From contig CAWHUL010000002.1 of assembly GCA_963832365.1 (NCBI GenBank), forward strand, positions 62,001 through 126,000: DNA of 64,000 bases, written 5' to 3'. Below are positions 44,510-52,461 of this stretch, in pieces. Position numbers and translations under genes: made by a program. Numbering within the stretch: position 1 is the stretch's first letter; every line of letters begins with the position of its first letter. Below the pieces are notes generated by a model that worked only from the letters and a program-made list of their open reading frames with translations, was not told where the DNA came from and made no database searches. Source of the DNA: CAWBRT01 sp963832365 (GTDB lineage Bacteria; Acidobacteriota; Terriglobia; Terriglobales; Acidobacteriaceae).

Positions 44510-45097
44510 TCAGCAACCGAGCCGCTTGTATATCTCCGGGAGCCGCTTGACCGCTTCGGCCTTAACCTCTTCATAGAGGTGACGCCCGTGGCTGTCCATG
44601 GCCACGGTAAGCGGGCCGAAATTCTTCACCCGGAATTGATACAGCGCCTCGGGGTGAAGGTGCTCCCAATACACCGCTTCGACTTCCTCGATGCTCTTGG
44701 TTTCAAGCGCCGCCGAGCCGCCGGTGATCGCCAAGTAGACGGCGCCGAACTTCTTCATGGCGTCAAGACTGCCCTGGTACAAGCCGCCTTTGCCAATGAT
44801 GGCGCGCACTCCGTACTTCTCAATCAGGGGCGGGGTAAAGCGGTCCATGCGCGTGCTGGTGGTGGTGCCGACGCAGATTTTTTCCCACTTGTCGCCCACC
44901 TTGCGAAGACTCGGCGCAGTGTGGATGCAGGGTGCGCCGGCCAAACTTACGGGAGGCTCGTGGTTCTGGTCGAACATATAGATTTGAGTGAGGTCGCGAA
45001 TTCCGAACAGCAGCCCGTCGAAGTAAACGATGTCTCCGCACCGCAGTTGCCGGATGTCGGCTTCCGTAAACGGAGATTTCAGATGATATTCCGCCAT
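44510..45097 (-). CDS. Class I fumarase / L-tartrate dehydratase beta subunit
   Basis: A 195-residue protein of the Fumerase_C family: HLKSPFTEADIRQLRCGDIV, TTTSTRMDRFTPPLIEKYG and IGKGGLYQGSLDAMKKFGA. It forms the small subunit of an oxygen-sensitive [4Fe-4S] hydro-lyase with the alpha subunit encoded twelve bases upstream. The reaction is probably fumarate to malate, linking succinate oxidation to malate; a tartrate dehydratase (TtdB) cannot be excluded by sequence. Confidence 0.88.
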   Translation of the reverse strand: MAEYHLKSPFTEADIRQLRCGDIVYFDGLLFGIRDLTQIYMFDQNHEPPVSLAGAPCIHTAPSLRKVGDKWEKICVGTTTSTRMDRFTPPLIEKYGVRAIIGKGGLYQGSLDAMKKFGAVYLAITGGSAALETKSIEEVEAVYWEHLHPEALYQFRVKNFGPLTVAMDSHGRHLYEEVKAEAVKRLPEIYKRLGC

Positions 45098-45109
45098 GGT
45101 GATCTCCTC

Positions 45110-46021
45110 TTAGTAGCCGTACTCGACACGGCCGTCGGGATGAATGATTGCCCGCGAGCGCCGCGCTGGCCAGCACTGGGTGTTGACGGCAACAGGATTC
45201 TGGGTGATATGCGTGTAAGCCATCTCGATATGTACCGCTAGAGTAGAGACATCTCCGCCTAATCCCATGGGGCCGCGCCCGGTGGCATTGATGGCCTCTT
45301 CGAGTTCGGCTTCCATCTTGGCAAGTTCAGGGTCGGGGTTGCGCTGGCCGACCGGACGCAGGATGGCGTCCTTGGCGAGCTTCGCGACCAGATCGGCGGT
45401 GCCGCCGATGCCCACGCCGATGATGCCGGGAGGACAGGGATTGCCGCCGCTTTCGATGACCGCGTCAACCACGAATTTCTTCAACGCCTTGACGCCGTGC
45501 GACGGGTAGTACATCTGCATCTTGCTCATGTTTTCAGAGCCCGAACCCTTGGGCGCCATCAGGATGTCGAGTGTGTCAGTTTCGTCCGTGAAGTCGAAAT
45601 AGATTACCGGCAGTCCGGGGCCGACTGAGGTCTGCGGGTTCACGCGGGTGAGCGGGTGAGTGGAGCTGCCGCGAAACGGAAACTCCAGGGTGGCGCGTTC
45701 GGCGCCCTTGGTAAGCCGCTTCTTGATCTCGTAGCCGTTCCAGGGAAATTTGGAGCCGATCTTGAGCTTATAGATGGGCAGGCCGGTGTCCTGACAGATG
45801 AGAGTCTTTTCCCGGTCGGCGATCTCGATGGTCTTGAAGATGGCATCGAATGCGGAGCGCGCGCCGGGATTCTTCTCGCGGGCGTAGGCTTTCTTCAACG
45901 CTTCGCGGACATCCGGCGGCAGATCGCAAAGGGCGCGTATGTAAGTCTGTTTGGCCGCCTCTTCCACGATTCCGTAATCGAATGCGGTGGCGATTTTCAC
46001 TGCTTCTTGCATGATTGTCAC
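45110..46021 (-). CDS. Class I fumarase / L-tartrate dehydratase alpha subunit
   Basis: A 303-residue Fumerase family protein with the cluster cysteines in LICQDTGLPIYKL, GGNPCPPGIIGVGIGG and VAVNTQCWPARRSR. GTG 46021 overlaps the preceding cytochrome gene stop by GTGA, favouring it over ATG 46012. With the beta subunit it would make the hydro-lyase that follows succinate dehydrogenase in the pathway. The length equals that of E. coli TtdA, so L-tartrate dehydratase is a real alternative. Confidence 0.88.
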   Translation of the reverse strand: MTIMQEAVKIATAFDYGIVEEAAKQTYIRALCDLPPDVREALKKAYAREKNPGARSAFDAIFKTIEIADREKTLICQDTGLPIYKLKIGSKFPWNGYEIKKRLTKGAERATLEFPFRGSSTHPLTRVNPQTSVGPGLPVIYFDFTDETDTLDILMAPKGSGSENMSKMQMYYPSHGVKALKKFVVDAVIESGGNPCPPGIIGVGIGGTADLVAKLAKDAILRPVGQRNPDPELAKMEAELEEAINATGRGPMGLGGDVSTLAVHIEMAYTHITQNPVAVNTQCWPARRSRAIIHPDGRVEYGY

Positions 46022-47517
46022 TGTCTCCTTCCGTCGTCCAAAGTCCCGGCAGGTATCACGCTTGCCTGGGTTGGATCACTCTTCGGCCCCAACAAGCTAA
46101 CAGCGGGCTTGTCAGGGACCACTTGCAAAATCTCCGGCCGTCGCAGAATCTTCTGCTGGTGCCGGCTGAAATCCAGCGCCAGCACGAAATCTGCAAGCGA
46201 CTGGAGATCGGCGTCTGAGAAGTTGTACTTCGGCATGATCGAGGTTCTGCTGACCTCTTGAGGATTCTTGATGTACTTGGTCAGGTAATCCTTGCTTCTG
46301 TGCCGGGCGACGGTGTTCGCCAGATCCGGGCCGGTGCGATGGCCGCCCTGTCCGCTGATCTGGTGACAATAGGCGCAGTCCCGGTCGGCGAATAGATAGA
46401 GGCCGCGTTGTTCGCTGACCGTGAGTTGGCGAGCAGGCACGGGAACGATCTGGCCATAGGGCCGTGCGCCTTCAAAGCCGGTAAGGGTGAGATAGATGAT
46501 GGCGACGATGCAGCTTACGCCCACGCCGACGGCTAATGGGCGATCCGCCGCGCGGCTGAGCCGACCCTTGCCAAGGAAGGGAACAGCGAGCAAAAGCGCA
46601 ATCCCCACGGTTGGAATGGCCAGGCTGCCGACGGTTTCCCATGCTCCGGAGAAGTAAGTCAGCATCTGGAAGAGCCACATGAAATACCACTCCGGCCTGG
46701 GCAGATACGACTCGCTGAAGGTGCCGGCGATTTCTTCCCTCGGGATGGTGCCGAAAATTGCCAGCCCCACGATTACCAGGAAGATCACGGCAAACGCCAG
46801 AGCGCTGCGGAATGCGTGCTCGGGAAAGAATCGGTATACCGGTTCTTCCGTTGCCGGAGCGGCGTCGATTTTAGCCTCGGCCGGCTCGGCCAGGCCATGG
46901 ACGCGCACCAGATAGATGTGGATTACGGTGAAGACCGCCAGCAGCGCCGGCAGCAACAGCATGTGGATGGCGTAGAAACGCGTCAGGGTGAGACCCGAAA
47001 TGGTTTCACCGCCGCGCAGCACGCGGGCAATGAAATCGCCGACGAGCGGAACATCTCTGGGGATGTTGGCGCTGACGGTGGTGGCCCAGTAAGCCTTCAT
47101 GTCCCAGGGCAAAAGATAGCCGGTGAACCCCAGTCCCAGAGTCACCAGAAACAACAAGACGCCAACGATCCAGGTGGCCTCTCGCGGCGCTTTAAAGGTG
47201 CCCGAGAAAAAATTGGCCAGCAGGTGAATGAATACCAGCAGAACCATCGCGCCCGCGCCCCAGTGATGGATGCCGCGCAGTAGCGAGCCCATCGGCACAT
47301 CTTTCATGATGTAGTCGATAGACTGATACGCCTTGTCCGGCGAGGGACTGTAGTACATAGCGAGAAAGATTCCGGTGACCGCGAGGACGCCGAACAAGAG
47401 CGCGCACAAACTTCCCAGAGTGGCTGCCCATCCGGTGCCGGCGGGCAGTTTTTTGTAAAGGAAGGGGCGCAGGTTTTCAGTCCAGCCGATGCGTTCAAGG
47501 AAGCTCTGGCGCGACAT
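46018..47517 (-). CDS. Cytochrome b (full length) fused to a C-terminal cytochrome c domain
   Basis: A 499-residue protein. Residues 1-220 carry the cytochrome b core with two pairs of haem b histidines (GIHHWGAGAMVLLVFIHLL; FYAIHMLLLPALLAVFTVIH) and residues about 235-360 the C-terminal cytochrome b part with the quinol-site PEWY motif (PRPEWYFMWLFQ). A c-type haem site (DCAYCHQISG) with distal Met (SIMPKYNFSDADL) follows at about 375-460. It is thus the b and c parts of a bc complex in one chain. The start overlaps the sdhB-Rieske stop by one base (TAATG type), so the Rieske partner is encoded directly upstream. Confidence 0.93.
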   Translation of the reverse strand: MSRQSFLERIGWTENLRPFLYKKLPAGTGWAATLGSLCALLFGVLAVTGIFLAMYYSPSPDKAYQSIDYIMKDVPMGSLLRGIHHWGAGAMVLLVFIHLLANFFSGTFKAPREATWIVGVLLFLVTLGLGFTGYLLPWDMKAYWATTVSANIPRDVPLVGDFIARVLRGGETISGLTLTRFYAIHMLLLPALLAVFTVIHIYLVRVHGLAEPAEAKIDAAPATEEPVYRFFPEHAFRSALAFAVIFLVIVGLAIFGTIPREEIAGTFSESYLPRPEWYFMWLFQMLTYFSGAWETVGSLAIPTVGIALLLAVPFLGKGRLSRAADRPLAVGVGVSCIVAIIYLTLTGFEGARPYGQIVPVPARQLTVSEQRGLYLFADRDCAYCHQISGQGGHRTGPDLANTVARHRSKDYLTKYIKNPQEVSRTSIMPKYNFSDADLQSLADFVLALDFSRHQQKILRRPEILQVVPDKPAVSLLGPKSDPTQASVIPAGTLDDGRRQ

Positions 47518-48752
47518 TAGCCCACCTCCACGAACAGGTGGCCCGAATCCACCTTGAAGGCGTAGCGGTCCAGCGGTCGGGGCGGCGGACCGGCGATCAC
47601 AGTGCCGTCGCGGTCAAAGTTGCCGCCGTGACAAGCGCAGTGGAATCGGCCGGAGAGCGGTTCCCACTTGACGACGCATCCCAGATGCGTACAAGCAGAC
47701 TTAAAGCAAACGATTTCGTTTCCGATGTGCGATACCATGACGGGCGCGGAGACCTGCTGTGTGTACAGTTTGCTCTTGGTCTCGTACTTCATCAGTACTG
47801 TAGTGACATTTCCGGGCTTGATGTTTTCGAGTGCGCTCACGGGAACCCACTGTTTGGGCGTCTTCGTCAGGGTTGGACCAATCGTCGTGCCGGTGGCAAC
47901 AGCGCCCAGAACGAGCGCCGATCCGACGCCCAGAACACCTACTCCCATCTGTGTGAGAAAGGTGCGGCGATCGACGGGCGCGGCCAGTAACGGCGGCGCT
48001 TCCGGCACGGTTATCGTTGCCGGCTCGGGCTCATTCACAAGGTGCTTGAGCGCCAGTCGCTGGATGTACTTGATGGCCCGCGTTCCGCTGATGTTCTTGG
48101 GGCAAACCTCTGTGCAATTGAATTCGGTGCGGCAGTTGTAGCAGGACTCCAGCGCGCGTTCGAGCCTGGGCTGAAACAATCCATCGCGGCTGTCGGCCAG
48201 CAGGGTAAATGCGCGGTTCAAGGCCGCGGGGCCGGCGTAGCCATCATGGTAGTGGCACATGGTGCAACTGGAGACGCAGCATCCGCAGGCAATGCACTCG
48301 GTCGCCAGTCCAATATCTTTGCGCTCTTGCGAGTCGGGCCGGATCATCACCGGCTCCTGATAGTCTTCCTTGGGCTCGTAGAAGGGCAGGGTCTCCGCGT
48401 ATTTCTGGAAGAACGGTTCCATGTCGACCACGAGGTCGCGAATCACCGGAAAGTGATTCAGCGGCCGGAGAGTGATTTCCTCGCCGGCGGCGAAATTCGA
48501 GACATTGGTCTTGCAGGCCAAGGCGTCCTTGCCGTTGATGACCATGCCGCAGGAGCCGCACATGTTGACCCTGCAGGCGTAGCGGAAGGCCACACTGGGA
48601 TCCTGCTCGCGCTGCACCCGCAGCAAAACGTCGAGGATCGTCGTCGTCGACTCATCCGGGATATCCAGCTTATAGCTGTCGAAGTGACCCTGATCGGCAG
48701 CGGCTGGGTCGTATCGAAAAATCTTCACTTCCCTCGTGCTTGACTGCGCCAT
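47517..48752 (-). CDS. Succinate dehydrogenase iron-sulfur subunit fused to a Rieske protein
   Basis: A 411-residue fusion in one uninterrupted frame. Residues 1-245 are SdhB/FrdB: [2Fe-2S] CRVNMCGSCG...C, [4Fe-4S] CIACGCCVSSC, [3Fe-4S] CRTEFNCTEVCPKN. A linker leads to a Tat-like membrane anchor (DRRTFLTQMGVGVLGVGSAL, about 262-295), then a Rieske domain with CTHLGCVVKW and FHCACHGG ligands (about 350-411). SdhB would lie in the cytoplasm and Rieske outside, with a twin-arginine helix suited to exporting a folded cofactor domain. The protein physically joins complex II to the Rieske part of complex III. It sits between sdhC and the cytochrome b-c gene. Confidence 0.94.
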   Translation of the reverse strand: MAQSSTREVKIFRYDPAAADQGHFDSYKLDIPDESTTTILDVLLRVQREQDPSVAFRYACRVNMCGSCGMVINGKDALACKTNVSNFAAGEEITLRPLNHFPVIRDLVVDMEPFFQKYAETLPFYEPKEDYQEPVMIRPDSQERKDIGLATECIACGCCVSSCTMCHYHDGYAGPAALNRAFTLLADSRDGLFQPRLERALESCYNCRTEFNCTEVCPKNISGTRAIKYIQRLALKHLVNEPEPATITVPEAPPLLAAPVDRRTFLTQMGVGVLGVGSALVLGAVATGTTIGPTLTKTPKQWVPVSALENIKPGNVTTVLMKYETKSKLYTQQVSAPVMVSHIGNEIVCFKSACTHLGCVVKWEPLSGRFHCACHGGNFDRDGTVIAGPPPRPLDRYAFKVDSGHLFVEVG

Positions 48753-48830
48753 GCTTTCCTCTCTACCCCAATCATCCCAACAGACTGACCGGCAAACAGC
48801 CGTTGCCGGGAGTCCGCTGCGATTTCGTCG

Positions 48831-49217
48831 CTAGTGGATCGAGAACCAGATCGTCGCCACCACCACCACGCCCAAAGTCATCAGCCCCCAAACCAAAGCG
48901 CGCTGATACTTGACGTCCACGAGATTGAAGTCGAGCAGAATCACGCGGAGGCCAAGAGCGGCATGGAAGGCGACAACCAGCAGGAGCAGGAACTGGACGA
49001 ACAGCTTGTACGTCAAAGTGATGTGGAGAGCAAGCAGAACCACAATGGCGAGAGCGGAAATCCGCTGCCACAACCAGGCCCACATGCCAATCTTGGCGTT
49101 TTCTCTGCGATGCGGGTCGAGTTCGCCCCACTGCATTGGTTTGCGGTAGTCGATGGCCGTATTGTCCACAGTTTCTTCCTTACAACAGCATTCTTTGCTA
49201 CTGGTTAAAGTCGTCAT
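48831..49217 (-). CDS. sdhC: Succinate dehydrogenase membrane anchor subunit (SdhC-like)
   Basis: A 128-residue protein with three helices (about 48-66, 73-92, 103-125). Histidines in VVLLALHITLTY and LVVAFHAALGLRV are placed as in anchor subunits that bind haem b, and ENAKIGMWAWLWQRISAL matches the family's first helix entry. A cysteine run (ECCCKEE) near the N-terminus is unusual. It starts within the sdhA stop (ATGA) with AGGAA before it. A 78-base gap separates it from sdhB-Rieske. No separate sdhD is present. Confidence 0.85.
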   Translation of the reverse strand: MTTLTSSKECCCKEETVDNTAIDYRKPMQWGELDPHRRENAKIGMWAWLWQRISALAIVVLLALHITLTYKLFVQFLLLLVVAFHAALGLRVILLDFNLVDVKYQRALVWGLMTLGVVVVATIWFSIH

Positions 49218-50941
49218 GATTTCCTGTATTTTTGGCAGTCTTCAAGCGATTTGTATTTGAAAACCACGGGTTTCTTTTCAATGACAGGCTTCCCGTCGTC
49301 GCCGCGATGCAGGAAGGTATTAAAGAGTCCGTAGTCGTCGCGTTGTTTGGGAAAATCCTGCCGAAAGTGCGCGCCACGGGTTTCTTCGCGCACCAGCGCC
49401 GCGGCAGCAATCATCCGCGAGGCGTCGATCATGCTGCGGAGGTCGAGGGCGGTGTTGTACATCATGTTGAAGAAAGGAGAACCGGTCACCTTCAGCGCGG
49501 CGACCTCTTCGGCCAGGGACTCGATTTCGTTGATTCCCTCGGTGAGCACCGGCCCTTCCCGGGCCACGCCGACCTTGTTCCAGTTGAGTTCCTGGATTTC
49601 TTTGCGCACATCGAAGGGGCTGGGGCCGGTGGAGCGCTTCAGCGGGCGGGTGAGGAGTTCGATCGTCTCTTCAACCATGCCGCGCCTGGTTTCCTTGATG
49701 GTGCGGTTTCCGTTCGACAGGTATTTGCCGACAGACTTGCCGCACAGACGCCCGTAGACGGACGAATCGCAGATGCCGTTTCCGCCAAGCCGATTGGCGC
49801 CGTGGACCCCTCCGGAATCTTCGCCGGCAACGAAGAGCTTTTCCAGGCTGGCCCTGCAGTCGGTGTCGATGACCGCCCCACCCATAAAGAAATGGGCCGT
49901 GGGCGCGACCGGAACCCGGCCGCCAGGCAGATCGTAATTGAACTGACGGCAGCGCTCGGCCATCCCCGGAAAGTTTTTCAGAACGAAAGCGGCGCCGAGG
50001 TGCGAGGCGTCCATTTGCACTCCGCCTTCGGGGCAGGCGCGTCCGTTGATCATTTCAAGGTATGAGGAGCGGCTAACCACGTCGCGGGTGGCGCGCTCGC
50101 CGACTTCGGGCGCGTACTTCAGCATGAATCGCTCGCCTAAGCCGTTGTAGAGATATGCGCCGGAGCCGCGCAGTCCTTCTTCAAGAAGTGAACCAGCCAC
50201 CACGCTGCCCGCGACAATGAGGCCGGTGGGGTGGAACTGGAGCATCTCCATGTCCTTCATGATGGCGCCGGCACGGTAGAGCATGGCTATGCCGTCGACC
50301 GACTTTTCCGGGCCGGGAGCGTGAAACCGGTAGTGCGTGGGGCCGCCGCCGGTGGCAACCATGGTGGCGGCAGCCTCAGCCACAATGAATTCACCACGCC
50401 GCATATCAAACAGAAGCGCTCCGGTGACCATCTTGCCGGATTCATCCAGGAGCAACTCGACCGCGCGGCACTCCTCCATCACGGGGATCTGCCGCTTCAT
50501 CACCTGCTCGGTGAGGCGGCTGAGAATCTCGATGCCCGTCAGGTCGCCCTTATGTACGGTGCGATCAAAGGACTGGCCGGCAAAAGGCTTCTGGTGGACC
50601 GATCCGTCCGGGTTGCGGTCGAAGAAGCAGCCGAACTTGGTTTCCATCTCCTTGATGGTGGGCGTGGCCTGCTCGACCAGTGTCTTCGCCAACTCCTGGT
50701 CGTTGATGTACTGGCCGCCCTTGAGGGTATCCATCAGGTGCTTCTCGTGAGAGTCCCCCTGGTTGAGCACGACGTTGAAGCCGCCCTGAACCATGCGACT
50801 GCATCCGCCTTTGCCCTTGACGGCTTTGGTCACGATGAGAATCTTCAATTCCGGATTGACTTCGTGGGCATAGAGCGCGCACAGTTGCGCCGCTGCTCCC
50901 ATCCCCACGATCAGCAGGTCAGCTCTCACCTTACGAACCAT
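49214..50941 (-). CDS. sdhA: Succinate dehydrogenase/fumarate reductase flavoprotein subunit
   Basis: A 575-residue flavoprotein: ADLLIVGMGAAAQLCALYAH (FAD), substrate residues in MLQFHPTGLI, ERATRDVVSRSS and PTAHFFMGGAV, and GVHGANRLGGNGICD. At the position of the histidine that covalently holds FAD in classical SdhA/FrdA (SHTVxAQGG) the sequence reads GCSRMVQGG, so FAD is probably non-covalent, as in thiol-dependent or NadB-type relatives. It is the first gene of the operon, GGGAG before its ATG. It oxidises succinate, or reduces fumarate, and passes electrons to the SdhB-Rieske fusion. Confidence 0.93.
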   Translation of the reverse strand: MVRKVRADLLIVGMGAAAQLCALYAHEVNPELKILIVTKAVKGKGGCSRMVQGGFNVVLNQGDSHEKHLMDTLKGGQYINDQELAKTLVEQATPTIKEMETKFGCFFDRNPDGSVHQKPFAGQSFDRTVHKGDLTGIEILSRLTEQVMKRQIPVMEECRAVELLLDESGKMVTGALLFDMRRGEFIVAEAAATMVATGGGPTHYRFHAPGPEKSVDGIAMLYRAGAIMKDMEMLQFHPTGLIVAGSVVAGSLLEEGLRGSGAYLYNGLGERFMLKYAPEVGERATRDVVSRSSYLEMINGRACPEGGVQMDASHLGAAFVLKNFPGMAERCRQFNYDLPGGRVPVAPTAHFFMGGAVIDTDCRASLEKLFVAGEDSGGVHGANRLGGNGICDSSVYGRLCGKSVGKYLSNGNRTIKETRRGMVEETIELLTRPLKRSTGPSPFDVRKEIQELNWNKVGVAREGPVLTEGINEIESLAEEVAALKVTGSPFFNMMYNTALDLRSMIDASRMIAAAALVREETRGAHFRQDFPKQRDDYGLFNTFLHRGDDGKPVIEKKPVVFKYKSLEDCQKYRKS

Positions 50942-51033
50942 TCAGTCTCCCTTGCGCTCTTCTCGTCGCGGCCCGGCAAATGTCACGGGTGTCCCAATCT
51001 CAAAACTTGTTTTGTGAGCTGCATGTCTGTTAC

Positions 51034-51051
51034 ATGCAAACGGATTGCCAA
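51034..51051 (-). promoter_or_regulatory. Sigma-54 (-24/-12) promoter of the sdh-Rieske operon
   Basis: Read on the minus strand, TTGGCAATCCGTTTGCAT matches TTGGCAC-N4-TTGCW with GG and GC exactly ten bases apart. The predicted start is near 51024, giving a leader of about 83 bases to sdhA. Confidence 0.68.
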
Positions 51052-51111
51052 GCTGCACTTTGAATAAAAGCCTTGATATTCGAGGATTTTCGCGGGGAAA
51101 CGGAGTTTGGC

Positions 51112-51149
51112 AAGCCGATATTTGGGCTCGTGAGACCAATCTTCGGCTC
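51112..51149. promoter_or_regulatory. Paired enhancer sites for a sigma-54 activator, upstream of sdhA
   Basis: AAGCCGATATTTGGGCTC (51112-51129) and GAGACCAATCTTCGGCTC (51132-51149) each match AAGCCCAATATTGGGCTT of the 36.4-kb site in 13 of 18 positions. On the reverse strand, the homology of the first extends through GGCTTGCCAAA. Centres lie about 97 and 117 bp upstream of the predicted sdhA start. In the remaining part of the 446-bp gap I see only a degenerate family A repeat near 51165-51220. Confidence 0.58.
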
Positions 51150-51387
51150 AAGGCTGGGCCATAACCCCCACATTAGCTCTACAAGGCGGGTCAGCGCCAA
51201 ACTGCGGGAATTGACTCAGGGCAGCGCCGAACCGCGCGGCACCGGACCTGGAGCACTCGTATGAACAGCAGATATTTCGCTTCGCTAACGGCGCTTACAC
51301 GAAGTTCGAGAAGATGGGGTTCGAAATAGTTACAGCTAAAATCGAGAGCGCTTGGTATATTGCAATCAAATTGCAGAAGGGTGATTT

Positions 51388-52461
51388 ATGAAAACGAGAG
51401 ACAAGGCAGTTTGGTGCTTAATCGTGTTATTCATCGGTACCGTTCTGATCGCCGGCACGGGTTGCCAGTCTGCGCCCGCTCCCGCTAAGGACGTCATCAT
51501 CTCCGTTAGTCATCAGCCCTGTGTCCACGCCCTGCCAACGTATATGGCAATGACAAAAGGGTGGGACAAGGCGGACGGATTTAAGATCGATTATCAGTTC
51601 TACGCTTCCGGCCCGCCGCAGAATGAAGCGCTGGCTTCCAATAAATGGGAGGTCGGGGCCGAAGGCGCTGTCCCCGGCATGCTGGCCGCGATCCGGTACG
51701 GCGCGTACATCATCGCCATCTCCAACGACGAGTCCGAGACCAACGATTTGTGGGTGCGCCCGGACAGCCCAATCCTAAAGACAAAGGGCGGCAACGCGAA
51801 ATATCCCGATATGTATGGTTCGGCGGCAAGCGTCAAAGGCAAGACCATCCTGCTGACGACCGCCTCCACGGGGCACTATGCGGTGATCGCCACCTTGAAA
51901 GCCCTGGGTCTGAGCGAACAGGACGTCAAGTTGGTCCACATGGAACAGTCGCAGGCCATGGCTGCTTTCGAAGCCGGACAGGGCGATATTGTTCAGCTCT
52001 GGGCTCCCTTCGACTACATCGGCGAGAGCAAGGGCTGGAAAAAGATGTCCTCGGGCAAGCGAGCCGGGGCCGTCGTGCCAGGTGTCGTCATTGCCAGCAA
52101 GAAGGCGTTTGATGAGAATCCGGAAAAGGTCGCCAAGTGGCTCAAGCTGTATATGAGAGGCATCGGCGAGATGAAGTCCAACCCCGGCGATTCCGCCAAA
52201 ATTTTAGGCGCTTATTACAAAGAGCACGGACTGACCCTGAGTGACGCAGCTCTGGCGCAGGAATTTTCTCTGCGGCCGATCTTCGACACGAAGGAGCAGT
52301 TGGCGCTGTTTGCCAAGAAGGACGGAGCTAACAGCCAGGTTGAGAAATGGATGTCGGATCTGGCCGACTTCTTTGTGCAACAAGGGCGCATTACCGCGGC
52401 CGAAAAAGAAAAGTTCATGAAGGGCAACTTCATGAATGACAAAATCCTGAAGATGTTATGA
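51388..52461 (+). CDS. ABC transporter substrate-binding lipoprotein (NMT1/TauA-type)
   Basis: A 357-residue protein with a lipoprotein signal (LIVLFIGTVLIAGTGCQS; probable lipidated Cys near residue 26) and an NMT1/SsuA-like binding fold (VIISVSHQPCVHALPTYMA, TTASTGHYAVIATLKALGL). Such proteins bind nitrate, taurine, sulfonates, pyrimidine precursors or aromatic acids. It begins an operon with two permeases and two ATPases (ATGA overlap with the first permease). The substrate is unknown; sulfonate is attractive given other genes in the window. Confidence 0.88.
   Translation: MKTRDKAVWCLIVLFIGTVLIAGTGCQSAPAPAKDVIISVSHQPCVHALPTYMAMTKGWDKADGFKIDYQFYASGPPQNEALASNKWEVGAEGAVPGMLAAIRYGAYIIAISNDESETNDLWVRPDSPILKTKGGNAKYPDMYGSAASVKGKTILLTTASTGHYAVIATLKALGLSEQDVKLVHMEQSQAMAAFEAGQGDIVQLWAPFDYIGESKGWKKMSSGKRAGAVVPGVVIASKKAFDENPEKVAKWLKLYMRGIGEMKSNPGDSAKILGAYYKEHGLTLSDAALAQEFSLRPIFDTKEQLALFAKKDGANSQVEKWMSDLADFFVQQGRITAAEKEKFMKGNFMNDKILKML

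Noticed and set aside
51330..51387. A -24/-12 promoter for the ABC importer (TTGGTATATTGCAATC)
   Set aside because: GG and GC are only six bases apart instead of ten, so it cannot be a sigma-54 promoter.
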